Of a stretch of DNA of 64,000 nt, positions 43,923 to 53,647 are shown in pieces (position 1 is the first letter of the stretch; each line of letters opens with the position of its first letter). The notes under the pieces were generated by a model, which was given only the letters and a program-made list of their open reading frames with translations, had not been told where the DNA came from and did not search any database. This DNA is from Candidatus Rokuibacteriota bacterium. GTDB lineage: Bacteria > Methylomirabilota > Methylomirabilia > Rokubacteriales > CSP1-6. The translations under genes and the position numbers were made by a program. The stretch spans positions 62,001-126,000 of the forward strand of contig QHRU01000057.1 in NCBI GenBank assembly GCA_003220225.1. The letters run 5' to 3'.

Positions 43923-44628
43923 GGTAGGCCTTCTCCACGGCCGGGTTCCGCCCGATCTCGTCGGGCGTGCCCTCGGCGATGCGCTCGCCGGCGTCGAGCA
44001 CGACGATGCGCTCGGAAAAGCGCATCACCGCCCGCATGATGTGCTCGATCATGATGATCGTGATCCCCTGCGCGCTCAGCCTGAAGAGGATCGTGAGGAT
44101 GTCGTCCACCTCGGCGCTGGAGAGCCCCGCCATGGCCTCGTCGGAGATGAGCAGCTTGGGCCGGGCGGCCATGGCGCGCGCGAGCTCCAGCTTGCGCATC
44201 TCGATCTGCGTGAGCCCGGCCGGCCGCAGGTGCGCCTTGGACGCCAGCCCGATGGTGCCGAGGATCTCCATGGCGCCGGCGCCCTCGGCCGCGCGGCCGT
44301 GGGCGGCGTTCTCGAGTGGGATGCCCAGGTTCTCGAGCACGGTCATGCTCCTGAACGGCTTGGGAATCTGAAAGCTCCGCACGATGCCGAGCCGCGTGCG
44401 CCGGTGCGCCGGCATGGACGTGATGTCGTGACCCTCGAACACGATGCGGCCGCCGTCGGCCGGCAGCGAGCCCGACACGCAGTTGATGAGCGTGGTCTTG
44501 CCGGAGCCATTGGGACCGATGAGGCCGAAGCGCTCGCCGGGATTCACGTGGATCGTCACGCGGTTGAGGGCCATGAAGCCGCCGAAGCGCTTGGTGAGGC
44601 CGTCCACCTCGAGGAGCGCGCCGGCCAT
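43912..44628 (-). CDS. Branched-chain-type ABC transporter ATP-binding protein, LivG family
   Basis: A 238-residue ATPase with Walker A GPNGSGKTT, FGLIGPN region, VRSFQIPKPFRSMTVLEN, a LivG-like LTQIEMRKLELARAMA in place of LSGGQ, Walker B LLISDEAMAG and the IEHIMRAV His switch. It pairs with the LivF above. Here LivG and LivM are separate genes, unlike the fused version at 2491-4218. Confidence 0.93.
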   Translation of the reverse strand: MAGALLEVDGLTKRFGGFMALNRVTIHVNPGERFGLIGPNGSGKTTLINCVSGSLPADGGRIVFEGHDITSMPAHRRTRLGIVRSFQIPKPFRSMTVLENLGIPLENAAHGRAAEGAGAMEILGTIGLASKAHLRPAGLTQIEMRKLELARAMAARPKLLISDEAMAGLSSAEVDDILTILFRLSAQGITIIMIEHIMRAVMRFSERIVVLDAGERIAEGTPDEIGRNPAVEKAYLGE

Positions 44629-44631
44629 CCC

Positions 44632-45567
44632 TCAGCGTCCCCGCAGCCTGCGCACGAGCCCGAGGATGCCCTCGGGCGCGAGGACCACGAACGCGACCAG
44701 CACGACGCCGACGATGAACAGGTTCATCTCGGAGGAGATCGTCACCGTCGCCAGCTGCTGGGCGCTGCCCAGCAGCACCGCGCCGATCACCGGCCCGATC
44801 CAGCTCGTCGTGCCGCCGATCATCGGCATGGCCAGCGCGTTCACCGCGTAGTCGATGGCGAAGGCCGAGTTGGGCTCCACGAACGTCACGTAGTACGGAA
44901 ACGGCGCCCCGGCGACGCCGAGCAGGAAGCCGCTCACGGTGGTGGCGAAGAGCTTGAGCCGCAGCGTGGGCACGCCCATGCACTCGGCGGCCTCCTCGTT
45001 GTCCCGCAGCGCGGAGAGCCCGCGGCCGATCCACGAGCGCTCGATGAACCGCGCCACCGTGACGGCGCCGACGGCGAGCGCGACCATCACCGTGAAGAGG
45101 AACACGACGTAGTTGCCGAAGGGCGGACCGCTGGGGCGCAGGACGCTGAGGCCCCGCGAGCCGCCGACGTAGTCCCAGTTCATGATCATCGTCTGGAGCA
45201 CGATCGACAGCGCCAGCGTCGCGATGGAGAAGAAGACGCCGCGTAGCCGCAGCGTGAGGTAGCCGATGCCGAGCCCGAGGAGCGCGGACACGAGCCCGCC
45301 CGCGAGGAGCAGCACCGGCAGCGGCGCCCGTATCCACTGGATGAGGACGACGGCGGTGTACGCGCCGAGCGCGAAGAAGGCCGGCGTGCCGAAGTTCACG
45401 TAGCCGCCGTAGCCGCCGAGGATGTTCCAGGCCGTGGCGATGACGACGTACTGGAGGATCACGTACCCGGCAAAGTAGAGATACGGGTTCACGCGCAGCA
45501 TCGCGACGGCGATCCCGGCCGCGACGACGGCCAGGCCCACCAGCAGCGTGCCGGCAGTGTGGCGCAT
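44632..45567 (-). CDS. Branched-chain-type ABC transporter permease, LivM family
   Basis: A 311-residue inner-membrane permease, about ten hydrophobic helices. WNILGGYGGYVNFGTPAFFA is the LivM form of the GYxGxxSFG signature, and LRDNEEAAECMGV is the cytoplasmic coupling loop. It starts directly at the stop of the LivH gene. Confidence 0.92.
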   Translation of the reverse strand: MRHTAGTLLVGLAVVAAGIAVAMLRVNPYLYFAGYVILQYVVIATAWNILGGYGGYVNFGTPAFFALGAYTAVVLIQWIRAPLPVLLLAGGLVSALLGLGIGYLTLRLRGVFFSIATLALSIVLQTMIMNWDYVGGSRGLSVLRPSGPPFGNYVVFLFTVMVALAVGAVTVARFIERSWIGRGLSALRDNEEAAECMGVPTLRLKLFATTVSGFLLGVAGAPFPYYVTFVEPNSAFAIDYAVNALAMPMIGGTTSWIGPVIGAVLLGSAQQLATVTISSEMNLFIVGVVLVAFVVLAPEGILGLVRRLRGR

Positions 45568-46440
45568 CTAGCGTCCGAACAGTCCCGCCGGCCGTACGGC
45601 GAGCGCCGCCAGCAAGATCCCGAACGACACCGCGAGCGACCACGAGGGGCCAAAGAACGTCGACATCAGGCTCTCGACCACGCCCAGGATGACGGCGGCC
45701 ACCAGCGTGCCGCCGATGCTGCCCATGCCGCCCAGCACCGTGATGGCGAACATGCGGCCGATGTAGTCGCGGTCGGTGGACGGGATCACCGGCGCGATGC
45801 TGATGAGGAGCGCGCCGGACAGGCTGGCGGCCGCGATGCCGATGCCGAAGGCGATGGTCTTGATCTGCACCGGATCGGCGCCCATGAGGCGGAGCGCCCC
45901 CTGGTCCTGGGAGACGGCCATGATGGCCCGGCCGTAGAACGTCCGGCCGAGGAAGAGATACAGGGCGATCGTCATGGCGACGCCGACCACGCACGGCACG
46001 AGGTAGCGGAACGCGATGCCGACGCCGCCGAATTCGATCGACTTCCCCGTGTAGCCGGTCTGCACCAGCCGATAGTCGACGCCGTACTTGAGACTGAGGC
46101 TGACCTCGATGATGAAGAGCACGCCGAAGAAGAACACGAGACCGCGCAGCGATTCTTCGCCGCGCCGCTCGAAGCTGCCGTAGTAGACGCGGTAGACGAG
46201 GGCGCCGAGCAGGTAGAACACCGGCGTGAACAGGATCCCGGTGAGGATCGGGTCGAGGCCGTAGGCCTCGTTCATCACGTACGCCGCGTACGAGCCGAGG
46301 ATGAGGAAGGCGGGCTGGGCGATGTTGGCGATGTCGAGCAGGCCGAAGATGAGCGAGATGCCCAGGCTCACGGCGGCATAGAAGCCGCCGAGTAGCAGTC
46401 CGGCGACCACGGCGTTCGCCAGCAGGTCCCAGGAGAACAC
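45568..46440 (-). CDS. Branched-chain-type ABC transporter permease, LivH family
   Basis: A 290-residue permease with the LivH N-terminal GLLLGGFYAAVSLGISLIFG signature and the SQDQGALRLMGADP coupling loop. It follows the binding-protein gene by 10 nt. Confidence 0.92.
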   Translation of the reverse strand: MFSWDLLANAVVAGLLLGGFYAAVSLGISLIFGLLDIANIAQPAFLILGSYAAYVMNEAYGLDPILTGILFTPVFYLLGALVYRVYYGSFERRGEESLRGLVFFFGVLFIIEVSLSLKYGVDYRLVQTGYTGKSIEFGGVGIAFRYLVPCVVGVAMTIALYLFLGRTFYGRAIMAVSQDQGALRLMGADPVQIKTIAFGIGIAAASLSGALLISIAPVIPSTDRDYIGRMFAITVLGGMGSIGGTLVAAVILGVVESLMSTFFGPSWSLAVSFGILLAALAVRPAGLFGR

Positions 46441-46450
46441 GGAACGCGGG

Positions 46451-47713
46451 CTATTTCAGCGCGGCCGAGTACGGATAGATGATGTTGCCCGACTTGAGCT
46501 CCTCGGGATAGAGCACGGGCTTCTTGCCCGGCTGACGGAACTGCTCGATGTTGCCGTCCTGCACCTTCTGGTACTGGACCATGAGGGTCCGCCCCTTGGC
46601 CCACTCGCCGTTCTTCCCGAACTTCACCTTGCCGACGATCGTGCTGAACTCGTGGCTGCGGATGTGGTCGGCGATCTTCTGCTGGTCCAGGCCCTTGGTC
46701 GTCGTCACCGCATCGCCGAGGATCTGCATGGCCGCGTAGGCGTAGGGCGGCAGGTAGTACCCGAGAGTGTCCACACCCTCCTTCGTCGCACGGGGCTGGT
46801 ATTCCTTGAAGAACTCCGCGATCCCCGGGAACATCATGGTCTTCTCCGGCACCCAGTAGTCGTAGTTCACGATGCCGTTCAGCTTCGATCCCATGCTGTT
46901 CATGATCGTCGTGAACTGCAGCCCGACCATCCCGCCGCCCATGATCTTGGGCTGCAGCCCGACCTCGTGCGCCGCCCGCAGCATGCCGACCGAATCCGGC
47001 GGGTACGACGCCACGAAGAGGATGTCGGGGTTGGTGGCTTTGATCGCGCGGACGATCGGCGTGTAGTCCACCGTGCTCGGCGGGTAGGTCTTGTCGTAGA
47101 CCGTCTTGAACCCGTGATGCTTGATGATCTCTCGCGCGCCGACGAGCGCCGTTTGCGGGTACTCGGCGTCGGCCCCGACGATGGCCACCGTCTGCGGCTT
47201 GGGCGTCTGCTTCGCGGCGAGCTCGAAGAATCCCGTCGCCGTGCTGGTCGCCGGGTCCGGCCCCGTCGGCGAGATCTGGAAATAGTTCGGGTACTTGTAC
47301 TTCTCGTTGTTGGCCAGCCCGAACACCCCGATGACCGTCAGCTTGCGCTCGATGGCGATCGGCATGAGCGGCGCGATGAGGTTGGTGCCATAGCCGGAGA
47401 CGACGAGGTCGACCTTGTCGACGTCGAGCAGCTTCGTGTAGATCCCGGGCACGGTCGCCGGGTTCGTCTGATCGTCGTAGTAGATGAGCTCGACGGGTCG
47501 GCCGAGCAGCCCGCCCTTCTTGTTGATCTCGTCCTTCCAGATCTGCATGGCGAGCAGCGCGGGCTTGCCGTTGGCGGAGAGCCCGCCCGTCAGGGCCATG
47601 CCGAGGCCGATCCTGATCGGGTCGGCCGCGCGGGCGACGGGGATCAGCCCGACGGCCGCGATGAGGACGAGCGTGGCGACGACGATGCCGATCAGAGCCC
47701 GGGGACGGTTCAT
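46451..47713 (-). CDS. Branched-chain amino acid-type ABC transporter substrate-binding protein
   Basis: A 420-residue LivK-type protein. Start ATG 47713 has GGAGGAAC upstream; the longer open frame to 47812 has no signal and is discarded. Signal peptide ends near VARA-AD; the mature start DPIRIGLGMALTGGL is the family's first strand. The substrate is unknown, but the preceding amidase and VOC dioxygenase genes on the same strand suggest an amide or aromatic compound. Confidence 0.93.
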   Translation of the reverse strand: MNRPRALIGIVVATLVLIAAVGLIPVARAADPIRIGLGMALTGGLSANGKPALLAMQIWKDEINKKGGLLGRPVELIYYDDQTNPATVPGIYTKLLDVDKVDLVVSGYGTNLIAPLMPIAIERKLTVIGVFGLANNEKYKYPNYFQISPTGPDPATSTATGFFELAAKQTPKPQTVAIVGADAEYPQTALVGAREIIKHHGFKTVYDKTYPPSTVDYTPIVRAIKATNPDILFVASYPPDSVGMLRAAHEVGLQPKIMGGGMVGLQFTTIMNSMGSKLNGIVNYDYWVPEKTMMFPGIAEFFKEYQPRATKEGVDTLGYYLPPYAYAAMQILGDAVTTTKGLDQQKIADHIRSHEFSTIVGKVKFGKNGEWAKGRTLMVQYQKVQDGNIEQFRQPGKKPVLYPEELKSGNIIYPYSAALK

Positions 47714-47781
47714 GGGTTCCTCCGTGGCGACGTATATTACACGCGGAGGCTCCCCTGGCACATCGTCGAGCGCGAGAGCGC

Positions 47782-49215
47782 TTACGCCAGCGCCGGGCGG
47801 CGGATCTTCCACGGCTGCGCCGCCTCGAGCTGCGACGCGAGCCGGAACAGCGTCGCCTCGTCACCGAAGCGCGCCGCGAACTGCACGCCCAGCGGCAGCC
47901 CGCTCTTCGACATCGCCAGCGGCACCGACATGGCCGGGTGCCCCGAGGAGTTGAAGAGCGCGGTGAAGCCGACGGAGGCCGTGCGCGCCGCCACGAAGGC
48001 CGCCGTGTCCGGGCTCGACAGGTCGAGCACGCCGAGCGGGTGCGGCGGCTTGGCCATCGTGGGCGTGAGAATGACGTCGTAGCTCTCGAGGAACCGCGCG
48101 ACCGCGCGGCCCGTGCGGTGCACGGTATGGATCGCGCGCGCGTAGTCGGCGGCGGAGAAGCCCTTCGCCTGCTGCACGCGCTCCCACGTGAGGCGCTCGA
48201 CGTCGTCCTGGCCCAGCGGCCGCCCCAGCGCAGCGGCACGGGTCTCGAGCGCGAACGTGAGGTTGGCCGCCACGATCACGAGCGTGGCCTGGGCCCAGGC
48301 CGCCTCGTCGATCTGGGGCCGTGCTTCCTCGATATGGTGGCCGAGGCTCACGCAGAGCTTTGCGGCGCCCCGGGCGGCCTCGACGCACTCGGTATCCACC
48401 GGCCCATCGAGCCACGGCTTCACGCTGAGCGCGATGCGCAGGCGCCCGGACTCCCGGCCGACTTCCTCGAGGAACGGCCGCGCCGGCGGCGGCGCCCAGT
48501 AGGGATCGCCGACGTCCGGACCGGAGGTCGCATCCAGCAGCGCGGCGCTGTCGCGCACGGTCCACGTCACCGCGTGACCGATCGACGCGCCGCTCCACCC
48601 CTCGCCCGCGTCGGGTCCGGCCGGGTTGCGGGCGCGCGTGGGCTTGAGGCCGAAGAGGCCGCACGCGGAGGCCGGAATGCGGATCGAGCCGCCGCCGTCG
48701 GTGGCGTGCGCCATCGGCAGGATGCCGGCCGCGACGGCCGCGGCGGCGCCGCCGCTGGAGCCGCCGGCACTGTGGCTGAGCTTCCACGGGTTGCGCGTGG
48801 GGCCGAAGAGCCGCGGCTCCGTCGACGGCGCGATGCCCATCTCGGGAGTGTTCGACTTGCCGACGATCACGAGCCCCGCGCGCTTCATCCGCGCGACGAT
48901 CTCGCTGTCGTGATCGGCGGTGTAGCCGGCGTAGAGCCGGCTGCCGAACGAGGTGATGGTGCCCGTGTAGAGGACGCCGAGATCCTTCAGGAGGTACGGC
49001 ACGCCCCTGAAGGGGCCGTCCGGCAGCCCCGCGCGAATCGCCGCGCGCGCATGGTCGTCCATGCGCGTCACCACGGCGTTCACGGCGGGGTTGCGCGCGT
49101 CGATACGCTCGAGCGTCGCCGCGAGGACTTCGTCCGGCGTGACTTCTTTCTTTCTGATCAGCTCGGCCAGGCCGAGGCCGTCGTACGCCTCGAGGTCCGC
49201 GGCGAGGCGGCTCAC
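47782..49215 (-). CDS. Amidase signature-family enzyme
   Basis: A 477-residue amidase. The Ser-cisSer-Lys triad is visible: Lys in VPYLLKDLG, the glycine-rich [16 protein letters not shown] with the cis-Ser, and nucleophile Ser in [14 protein letters not shown]. Hydrolyses an amide to acid and ammonia in the cytoplasm. GTG 49215 overlaps the TGA of the VOC gene (GTGA), replacing a longer frame that reads through that gene. It leads into the second liv operon, so the transporter may import the amide. Confidence 0.92.
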   Translation of the reverse strand: MSRLAADLEAYDGLGLAELIRKKEVTPDEVLAATLERIDARNPAVNAVVTRMDDHARAAIRAGLPDGPFRGVPYLLKDLGVLYTGTITSFGSRLYAGYTADHDSEIVARMKRAGLVIVGKSNTPEMGIAPSTEPRLFGPTRNPWKLSHSAGGSSGGAAAAVAAGILPMAHATDGGGSIRIPASACGLFGLKPTRARNPAGPDAGEGWSGASIGHAVTWTVRDSAALLDATSGPDVGDPYWAPPPARPFLEEVGRESGRLRIALSVKPWLDGPVDTECVEAARGAAKLCVSLGHHIEEARPQIDEAAWAQATLVIVAANLTFALETRAAALGRPLGQDDVERLTWERVQQAKGFSAADYARAIHTVHRTGRAVARFLESYDVILTPTMAKPPHPLGVLDLSSPDTAAFVAARTASVGFTALFNSSGHPAMSVPLAMSKSGLPLGVQFAARFGDEATLFRLASQLEAAQPWKIRRPALA

Positions 49216-49772
49216 GCCGAGACCTTCGCACCCCCGAACACGGGATTGTCGGTCGTGTCCACGAGCGCCTCGGGCCCTTCCGTCGGCAGACGCTGCGAGA
49301 AGTTCTGCGCGCCGTCGATGTCGTTCTCCCACACCGGGCGCGGCAGCTCGTAGAGCACCTCGATGCCGTGACCGTCCGGGTCCTGGATGTACACGCTGTG
49401 CGTCATGCCGTGGTTCACACGGCGCAGGAACTTCACCCCGCGCTTCTGGAGGAACTCCAGCTGCCGGAGCCACGACTCGCGATCCGGCCACGCGATGGCC
49501 ACGTGGTTGAGGCCGATGCGCCTGGGCTGCATCGTCCACGAGTCCTGCCCGGCGGCCTCCGGCGGCGCCTCGGCCAGGGCCAGATCGTGGTGGCTGACGT
49601 CGCCGTCCTCGGAGAGGCCGCTGTAGAACCGCATCTTGAACGGCCGGTTCTTCAGCTCGGCCACCTGGCGGAAGCCGATGATCTCGGTCCAGAACTTGTG
49701 CGAGACCTCGAGGTCGCGCACGTTGAGGACGAGGTGGTTGATCCCGCGCGGCGTGATGGCCCGGTCACTCAT
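49212..49772 (-). CDS. VOC-family extradiol dioxygenase-like protein
   Basis: A 186-residue vicinal-oxygen-chelate protein: GINHLVLNVRDLEVSHKFW and later GLNHVAIAWPDRESWLRQLE with SVYIQDPDGHGIEVLYELP. Metal-ligand-type residues are His in INHLVL, His in LNHVA and Glu in GIEVLYE. It resembles small catechol-2,3-dioxygenase/glyoxalase-type proteins; ring cleavage is plausible but not certain. First gene of the minus-strand amidase-liv operon. Confidence 0.85.
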   Translation of the reverse strand: MSDRAITPRGINHLVLNVRDLEVSHKFWTEIIGFRQVAELKNRPFKMRFYSGLSEDGDVSHHDLALAEAPPEAAGQDSWTMQPRRIGLNHVAIAWPDRESWLRQLEFLQKRGVKFLRRVNHGMTHSVYIQDPDGHGIEVLYELPRPVWENDIDGAQNFSQRLPTEGPEALVDTTDNPVFGGAKVSA

Positions 49773-49907
49773 GGGTTATCTCCTTGGCTGGCCTTCCTGG
49801 TGCCGATGGTCGCGCCGGGCGTCAATCACGTCAAGCGGTTCCGGCGCTGACGCGTCCGCTATACTCCGTGCCAGGAGGCGCCCCATACCCACGACCACCC
49901 GGCTCGC

Positions 49908-50537
49908 GTGAGCACGTCCGAGCCCCGCCGACATCTCTCGATGATCCGCGGATTTCACCTGGCGGATTTCCTGACGCTGGGGAACGCCGGGTGCGGCGTG
50001 CTCGCGGTGTTCGCGGTCATGGGGTACCTCGAGACACGCAACCCGCAGCGGCTGCTGGCCGCCGCCGCGCTCATCCCCGTGGCCCTCGCGCTCGACGTGC
50101 TGGACGGCCGGGTCGCGCGCTCGCGCCGCGTGCATTCGGCGATGGGGCGCGAGCTCGACTCGCTGGCCGACGTCATCTCGTTCGGCGTGGCGCCGGCGGC
50201 CATCGCGTACGGCGCGGGCATGAAGGGCCTGTGGGACATCGTGATCCTGCTCTACTTCGTCTGCTGCGGCGTCAGTCGCCTCGCCCGCTTCAACGTCACG
50301 GCCGAGACGCTGTCCAGCGGCGGCGCCAAGGTGAAATACTTCGAGGGCACGCCGATCCCCACCAGCCTCGTCCTGGTGGCGATCGTCGCCATCGCGGCCT
50401 GGCTCGGCCGTATCGGCGACGCGCTGCCGCTGGGCGCCATCCGGCTGGGGCCCGGCCAGCTGCATCCCCTGGCGCTCCTCTGGGCGGTCTCGGGCTCGTT
50501 CATGATCAGCAAGACGCTGCGGATCCCCAAGCTCTGA
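49908..50537 (+). CDS. pssA: CDP-diacylglycerol-serine O-phosphatidyltransferase
   Basis: A 209-residue inner-membrane CDP-alcohol phosphotransferase. The catalytic signature DG-x2-AR-x8-G-x3-D-x3-D is complete in DVLDGRVARSRRVHSAMG and RELDSLADVISFGVAP. The ISFGVAPA and EGTPIP segments are typical of PssA of the archaeal/Gram-positive type. Joins CDP-diacylglycerol and serine to phosphatidylserine. GTG 49908 has no visible ribosome site; ATG 49941 is an alternative that removes 11 residues. Confidence 0.9.
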   Translation: MSTSEPRRHLSMIRGFHLADFLTLGNAGCGVLAVFAVMGYLETRNPQRLLAAAALIPVALALDVLDGRVARSRRVHSAMGRELDSLADVISFGVAPAAIAYGAGMKGLWDIVILLYFVCCGVSRLARFNVTAETLSSGGAKVKYFEGTPIPTSLVLVAIVAIAAWLGRIGDALPLGAIRLGPGQLHPLALLWAVSGSFMISKTLRIPKL

Positions 50538-50543
50538 GAGCAC

Positions 50544-52139
50544 ATGGCTGACCCGCAGACGATCTCTCCCGCGCGCCGCTGGGCCATCACGCTCTCCGTG
50601 ATGATGGTCACCGTCATGCAGGTGCTGGACACCAGCGTGACCAACGTCGCGCTGCCCCACATGCAGGGCTCGATGTCGGCGGGCATCGAGGAGATGTCCT
50701 GGGTCGTCACCTCCTATCTCGCCGCGAACGCCGTCGCCATCCCGGCCACCGGCTGGCTCTCGGCGCGCTTCGGTCGGCGGCGATTCTTCCTGATCTGCAC
50801 GGTGCTCTTCACGGTCAGCTCGTTCCTCTCGGGGATCGCGCCCAATCTCGAATTCCTCGTGGCGATGCGCGTGTTGCAGGGGCTGGGCGGCGGGCCGGTC
50901 ATCCCCATGGCGCAGGCGATCATGTGGGAGATCTTTCCGCTGCGACAGCGGGGCACGGCCATGGCCGTGTGGGGGGTCGGCATCATGCTGGCGCCGATCC
51001 TCGGCCCCACCGTGGGCGGCTGGGTGTGCGACAACTGGTCGTGGCGCTGGATCTTCTACATCAACCTGCCGATCGGTGTCCTCGGCTTCCTGCTGGTCAG
51101 CGCGTTCCTGTTCGACTCTCCGTGGGTGAGCAAGCCTCGACGCATCGACGTGGCGGGACTCTTCCTGATGATGTTCGGGTTCGGCTTCCTGCAGCTGGCC
51201 CTCGACCTCGGCGAAAAAGAGGACTGGTTCGACTCGCGGCTCATCATCTCGCTGTTCGTGCTGGCAGCGTGCACGCTCGTCGGATTCATCGTGCGCGAGC
51301 TGACGACCGCCGAGCCGATCCTCGACCTGACCGTCTTCCACGACCGGAACTTCGCCGTCGGGACCACGTGCATCGCGCTCGTCGGCCTCGCCTTCAACTC
51401 GAGCATGCTGCTCGTCGCGCTCTACACGCAGAAGATGCTCGCGTACGATGCGTGGAACGCCGGCCTCGTGCTGGCGCCCGGCGGGCTCGGCACGATGATC
51501 TCGCTGATGATCTCGGGCCGCCTCGTGGCCCGCGTGGATCAGCGGCTCATGCTGATGGGCGGATGCCTGCTGAACGCCTTCGCGGCGGCCTTGATGACGC
51601 ACCTGACCCTCGGCATGGACTACTGGAGCCTCGCCTGGCCGCGCTTCCTGCAGGGCTTCGCGATGGGCTTCATCTTTCCCCCGCTGCAGACACTGACGCT
51701 GGCGACCATCCGGCTGGAGCGTCTCGGCAACGCCACCGCCGCCTACAACGTGGTGCGCAACGTCGGCGGGAGCGTCGGCGTCGCGATGGCCACCACCCTG
51801 CTCGTGCGCCGCAGCCAGGAGCACCAGAGCACCCTGGTCGCCCACGTGGACGTCTGGAGCCCGGACACGGCCCGCCGACTCAAGGAGCTGACGGCGCATT
51901 TCGTGAGCCAGGGCGCGGACTCGTTCACGGCCGGCCGGCAGGCGCTCGCGCTCCTGTATCGCCGAACGACCGAGCAGGCGCAGGTCCTCGCCTACGCCGA
52001 CGACTTCTGGCTGATCTCGATCGTCTTCCTGGCGGTCCTGCCATTGATCCCACTGATGCGCCGCGTCCACGCCGAGCAGAACGAGCGGGCGCGTGAGAGC
52101 TCGGGCCGGGTGGAGGCGCTGCCGGTGCCCGAAGAGTGA
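50544..52139 (+). CDS. DHA2-family MFS multidrug exporter (EmrB/QacA type)
   Basis: A 531-residue, 14-helix transporter. The DHA2 motif VMQVLDTSVTNVALPHMQGS in TM1 and the loop WLSARFGRRRFFLICTVLF (motif A) are clear, as is RVLQGLGGGPVIPMAQAI (motif C-like region). It exports cationic or amphipathic compounds with protons, usually with an EmrA-type adaptor, which is absent here. Starts 6 nt after pssA. Confidence 0.93.
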   Translation: MADPQTISPARRWAITLSVMMVTVMQVLDTSVTNVALPHMQGSMSAGIEEMSWVVTSYLAANAVAIPATGWLSARFGRRRFFLICTVLFTVSSFLSGIAPNLEFLVAMRVLQGLGGGPVIPMAQAIMWEIFPLRQRGTAMAVWGVGIMLAPILGPTVGGWVCDNWSWRWIFYINLPIGVLGFLLVSAFLFDSPWVSKPRRIDVAGLFLMMFGFGFLQLALDLGEKEDWFDSRLIISLFVLAACTLVGFIVRELTTAEPILDLTVFHDRNFAVGTTCIALVGLAFNSSMLLVALYTQKMLAYDAWNAGLVLAPGGLGTMISLMISGRLVARVDQRLMLMGGCLLNAFAAALMTHLTLGMDYWSLAWPRFLQGFAMGFIFPPLQTLTLATIRLERLGNATAAYNVVRNVGGSVGVAMATTLLVRRSQEHQSTLVAHVDVWSPDTARRLKELTAHFVSQGADSFTAGRQALALLYRRTTEQAQVLAYADDFWLISIVFLAVLPLIPLMRRVHAEQNERARESSGRVEALPVPEE

Positions 52140-52272
52140 TCAGGGCAGCAGGTCGGAGACCCTGACGCTCGCGTCCGGCTTCGCCAGCGGCAACACGCGC
52201 GCCTCGGGACCGAGCGCTGCGCGGCGAAGACCCCGACAGTGACATATGATCCGGGGGCGAGAGGAGCCGAGC

Positions 52273-52665
52273 ATGGCGAAGATCGAGAAGTACGGGGCGG
52301 CCGGCGTGTACGATCCGCCGGGCTACAGCCAGGGCATCAAGGTGACGGGCGCGCAGACGCTGCTCTTCACGGCCGGGCAGGTCCCCTACGACGCGGAGGG
52401 CGGCGTGAAACACCGCGGCGACTTCAAGGCTCAGGCGCGCGCGGTCTTCGCCGCGATCAGGGCGCTCGTCGAGGCCGGGGGCGGCACGCTCGACAGCGTC
52501 GTCAAGATCACCACCTACGTCACCGACGTGCGCTACCGTCCGGACTTCCGGACCGTGCGCGAGGAGTTCTTCGGCGCCAGGGGACCGGCCTCGACGATGG
52601 TGGAGGTCAGCGCGCTCGCGCACCCGGACTATCTCATCGAGGTGGAGGCGATCGCGGTCATCTGA
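52273..52665 (+). CDS. RidA family protein (reactive imine deaminase)
   Basis: A 130-residue YjgF/YER057c/UK114 trimer-type protein. It carries GQVPYDAEGG, VKITTYVTDV and PASTMVEVSALAHPDYLIEV, with Arg of the RxxVxxxF block replaced by RTVREEFF. RidA removes reactive 2-aminoacrylate-type imines. GAGGAG lies before ATG 52273, chosen over the upstream in-frame ATG 52246. Confidence 0.88.
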   Translation: MAKIEKYGAAGVYDPPGYSQGIKVTGAQTLLFTAGQVPYDAEGGVKHRGDFKAQARAVFAAIRALVEAGGGTLDSVVKITTYVTDVRYRPDFRTVREEFFGARGPASTMVEVSALAHPDYLIEVEAIAVI

Positions 52666-52690
52666 GTTTCCGCGTTCCGAGAGGACAGCC

Positions 52691-53641
52691 ATGAGCGACG
52701 AGGCGACGCTGCGCGCGCTGGCGATGAAGGTGCGCAACTGGGGCCGCTGGGGCCCCGACGACGAGATCGGCACCCTGAACTACATCACGCCCGACGCCAT
52801 CGCCGCCGCCGGGCGGCTCGTGACGACCGGCAAGGTGTTCGCGCTGGGCATTCCCCTCGACCGCCAGGGGCCCCAGAGCGGCACGCGCCAGCGCTTCAAC
52901 CCCATCCACACGATGTTCCGCGACGGCGGCGACGCGCCGCGCACGCCGGCCCAGGTGGCCGACATGCAGGGCTACGGCGGCTCCGACGACTGGATCGTCA
53001 TGCCGTTGCAGTGCGTGACGCAGTGGGACAGCCTCGCCCACATCTTCTACGAGGGAAAGATGTACAACGGCTACGACGCGACGCTGGTCACCAGCAGCGG
53101 CGCCGCCAAGAACAGCATCGACAAGACGCGCGACAAGATCGCCGGGCGGGGTGTCCTGCTCGACGTCGCCCGGTACAAGGGCGTGCGCGCGCTCGAGCCG
53201 GGTTACGCGATCACCGCCGCCGATCTCGAGGCCACCGCCGCCGCCGCGCACGTCACCGTGCAGCGCGGCGACCTGCTGCTGATCCGCACCGGCCACATGT
53301 CGCGCTATCTCGACAAGAAGGACTGGCGCCATTTCGATCTGGATCCGTTCCCCGGTGTGTCCGTGCACACGACGTCGTGGATGCACGAAAAGCAGATCGC
53401 GGCCGTGGCCAGCGACAACTACGCGGTCGAGGTGCGGCCCTCCGAGCTGCCGGCCTTCCGCAACCCGTTCCACGTCGTCGCGATCGCCAACATGGGGCTG
53501 ACGCTCGGCGAGATCTTCCTCCTCGAGGAGCTGGCCGCCGACTGCGCGGCCGACGGCCGGTACACGTTCCTGCTCGTCGCGCCCCCGCTGCCGGTGACGC
53601 GCGCGGTCGGGACGCCGATCAACCCGTATGCGCTGAAGTGA
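52691..53641 (+). CDS. Cyclase family protein (kynurenine formamidase-like)
   Basis: A 316-residue metal-dependent hydrolase of the cyclase/PF04199 family. The active-site block appears as CVTQWDSLAHIFYEGKMYNG, with Asp and His where the family usually has HxGTHxDxPxH. GDLLLIRTGHMSRY and VSVHTTSWMHEKQIAAVASD are further family marks. It may hydrolyse a cyclic amide or formamide. Follows a RidA gene by 25 nt and a UroD-like gene starts 6 nt later. Confidence 0.86.
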   Translation: MSDEATLRALAMKVRNWGRWGPDDEIGTLNYITPDAIAAAGRLVTTGKVFALGIPLDRQGPQSGTRQRFNPIHTMFRDGGDAPRTPAQVADMQGYGGSDDWIVMPLQCVTQWDSLAHIFYEGKMYNGYDATLVTSSGAAKNSIDKTRDKIAGRGVLLDVARYKGVRALEPGYAITAADLEATAAAAHVTVQRGDLLLIRTGHMSRYLDKKDWRHFDLDPFPGVSVHTTSWMHEKQIAAVASDNYAVEVRPSELPAFRNPFHVVAIANMGLTLGEIFLLEELAADCAADGRYTFLLVAPPLPVTRAVGTPINPYALK

Positions 53642-53647
53642 GGCACC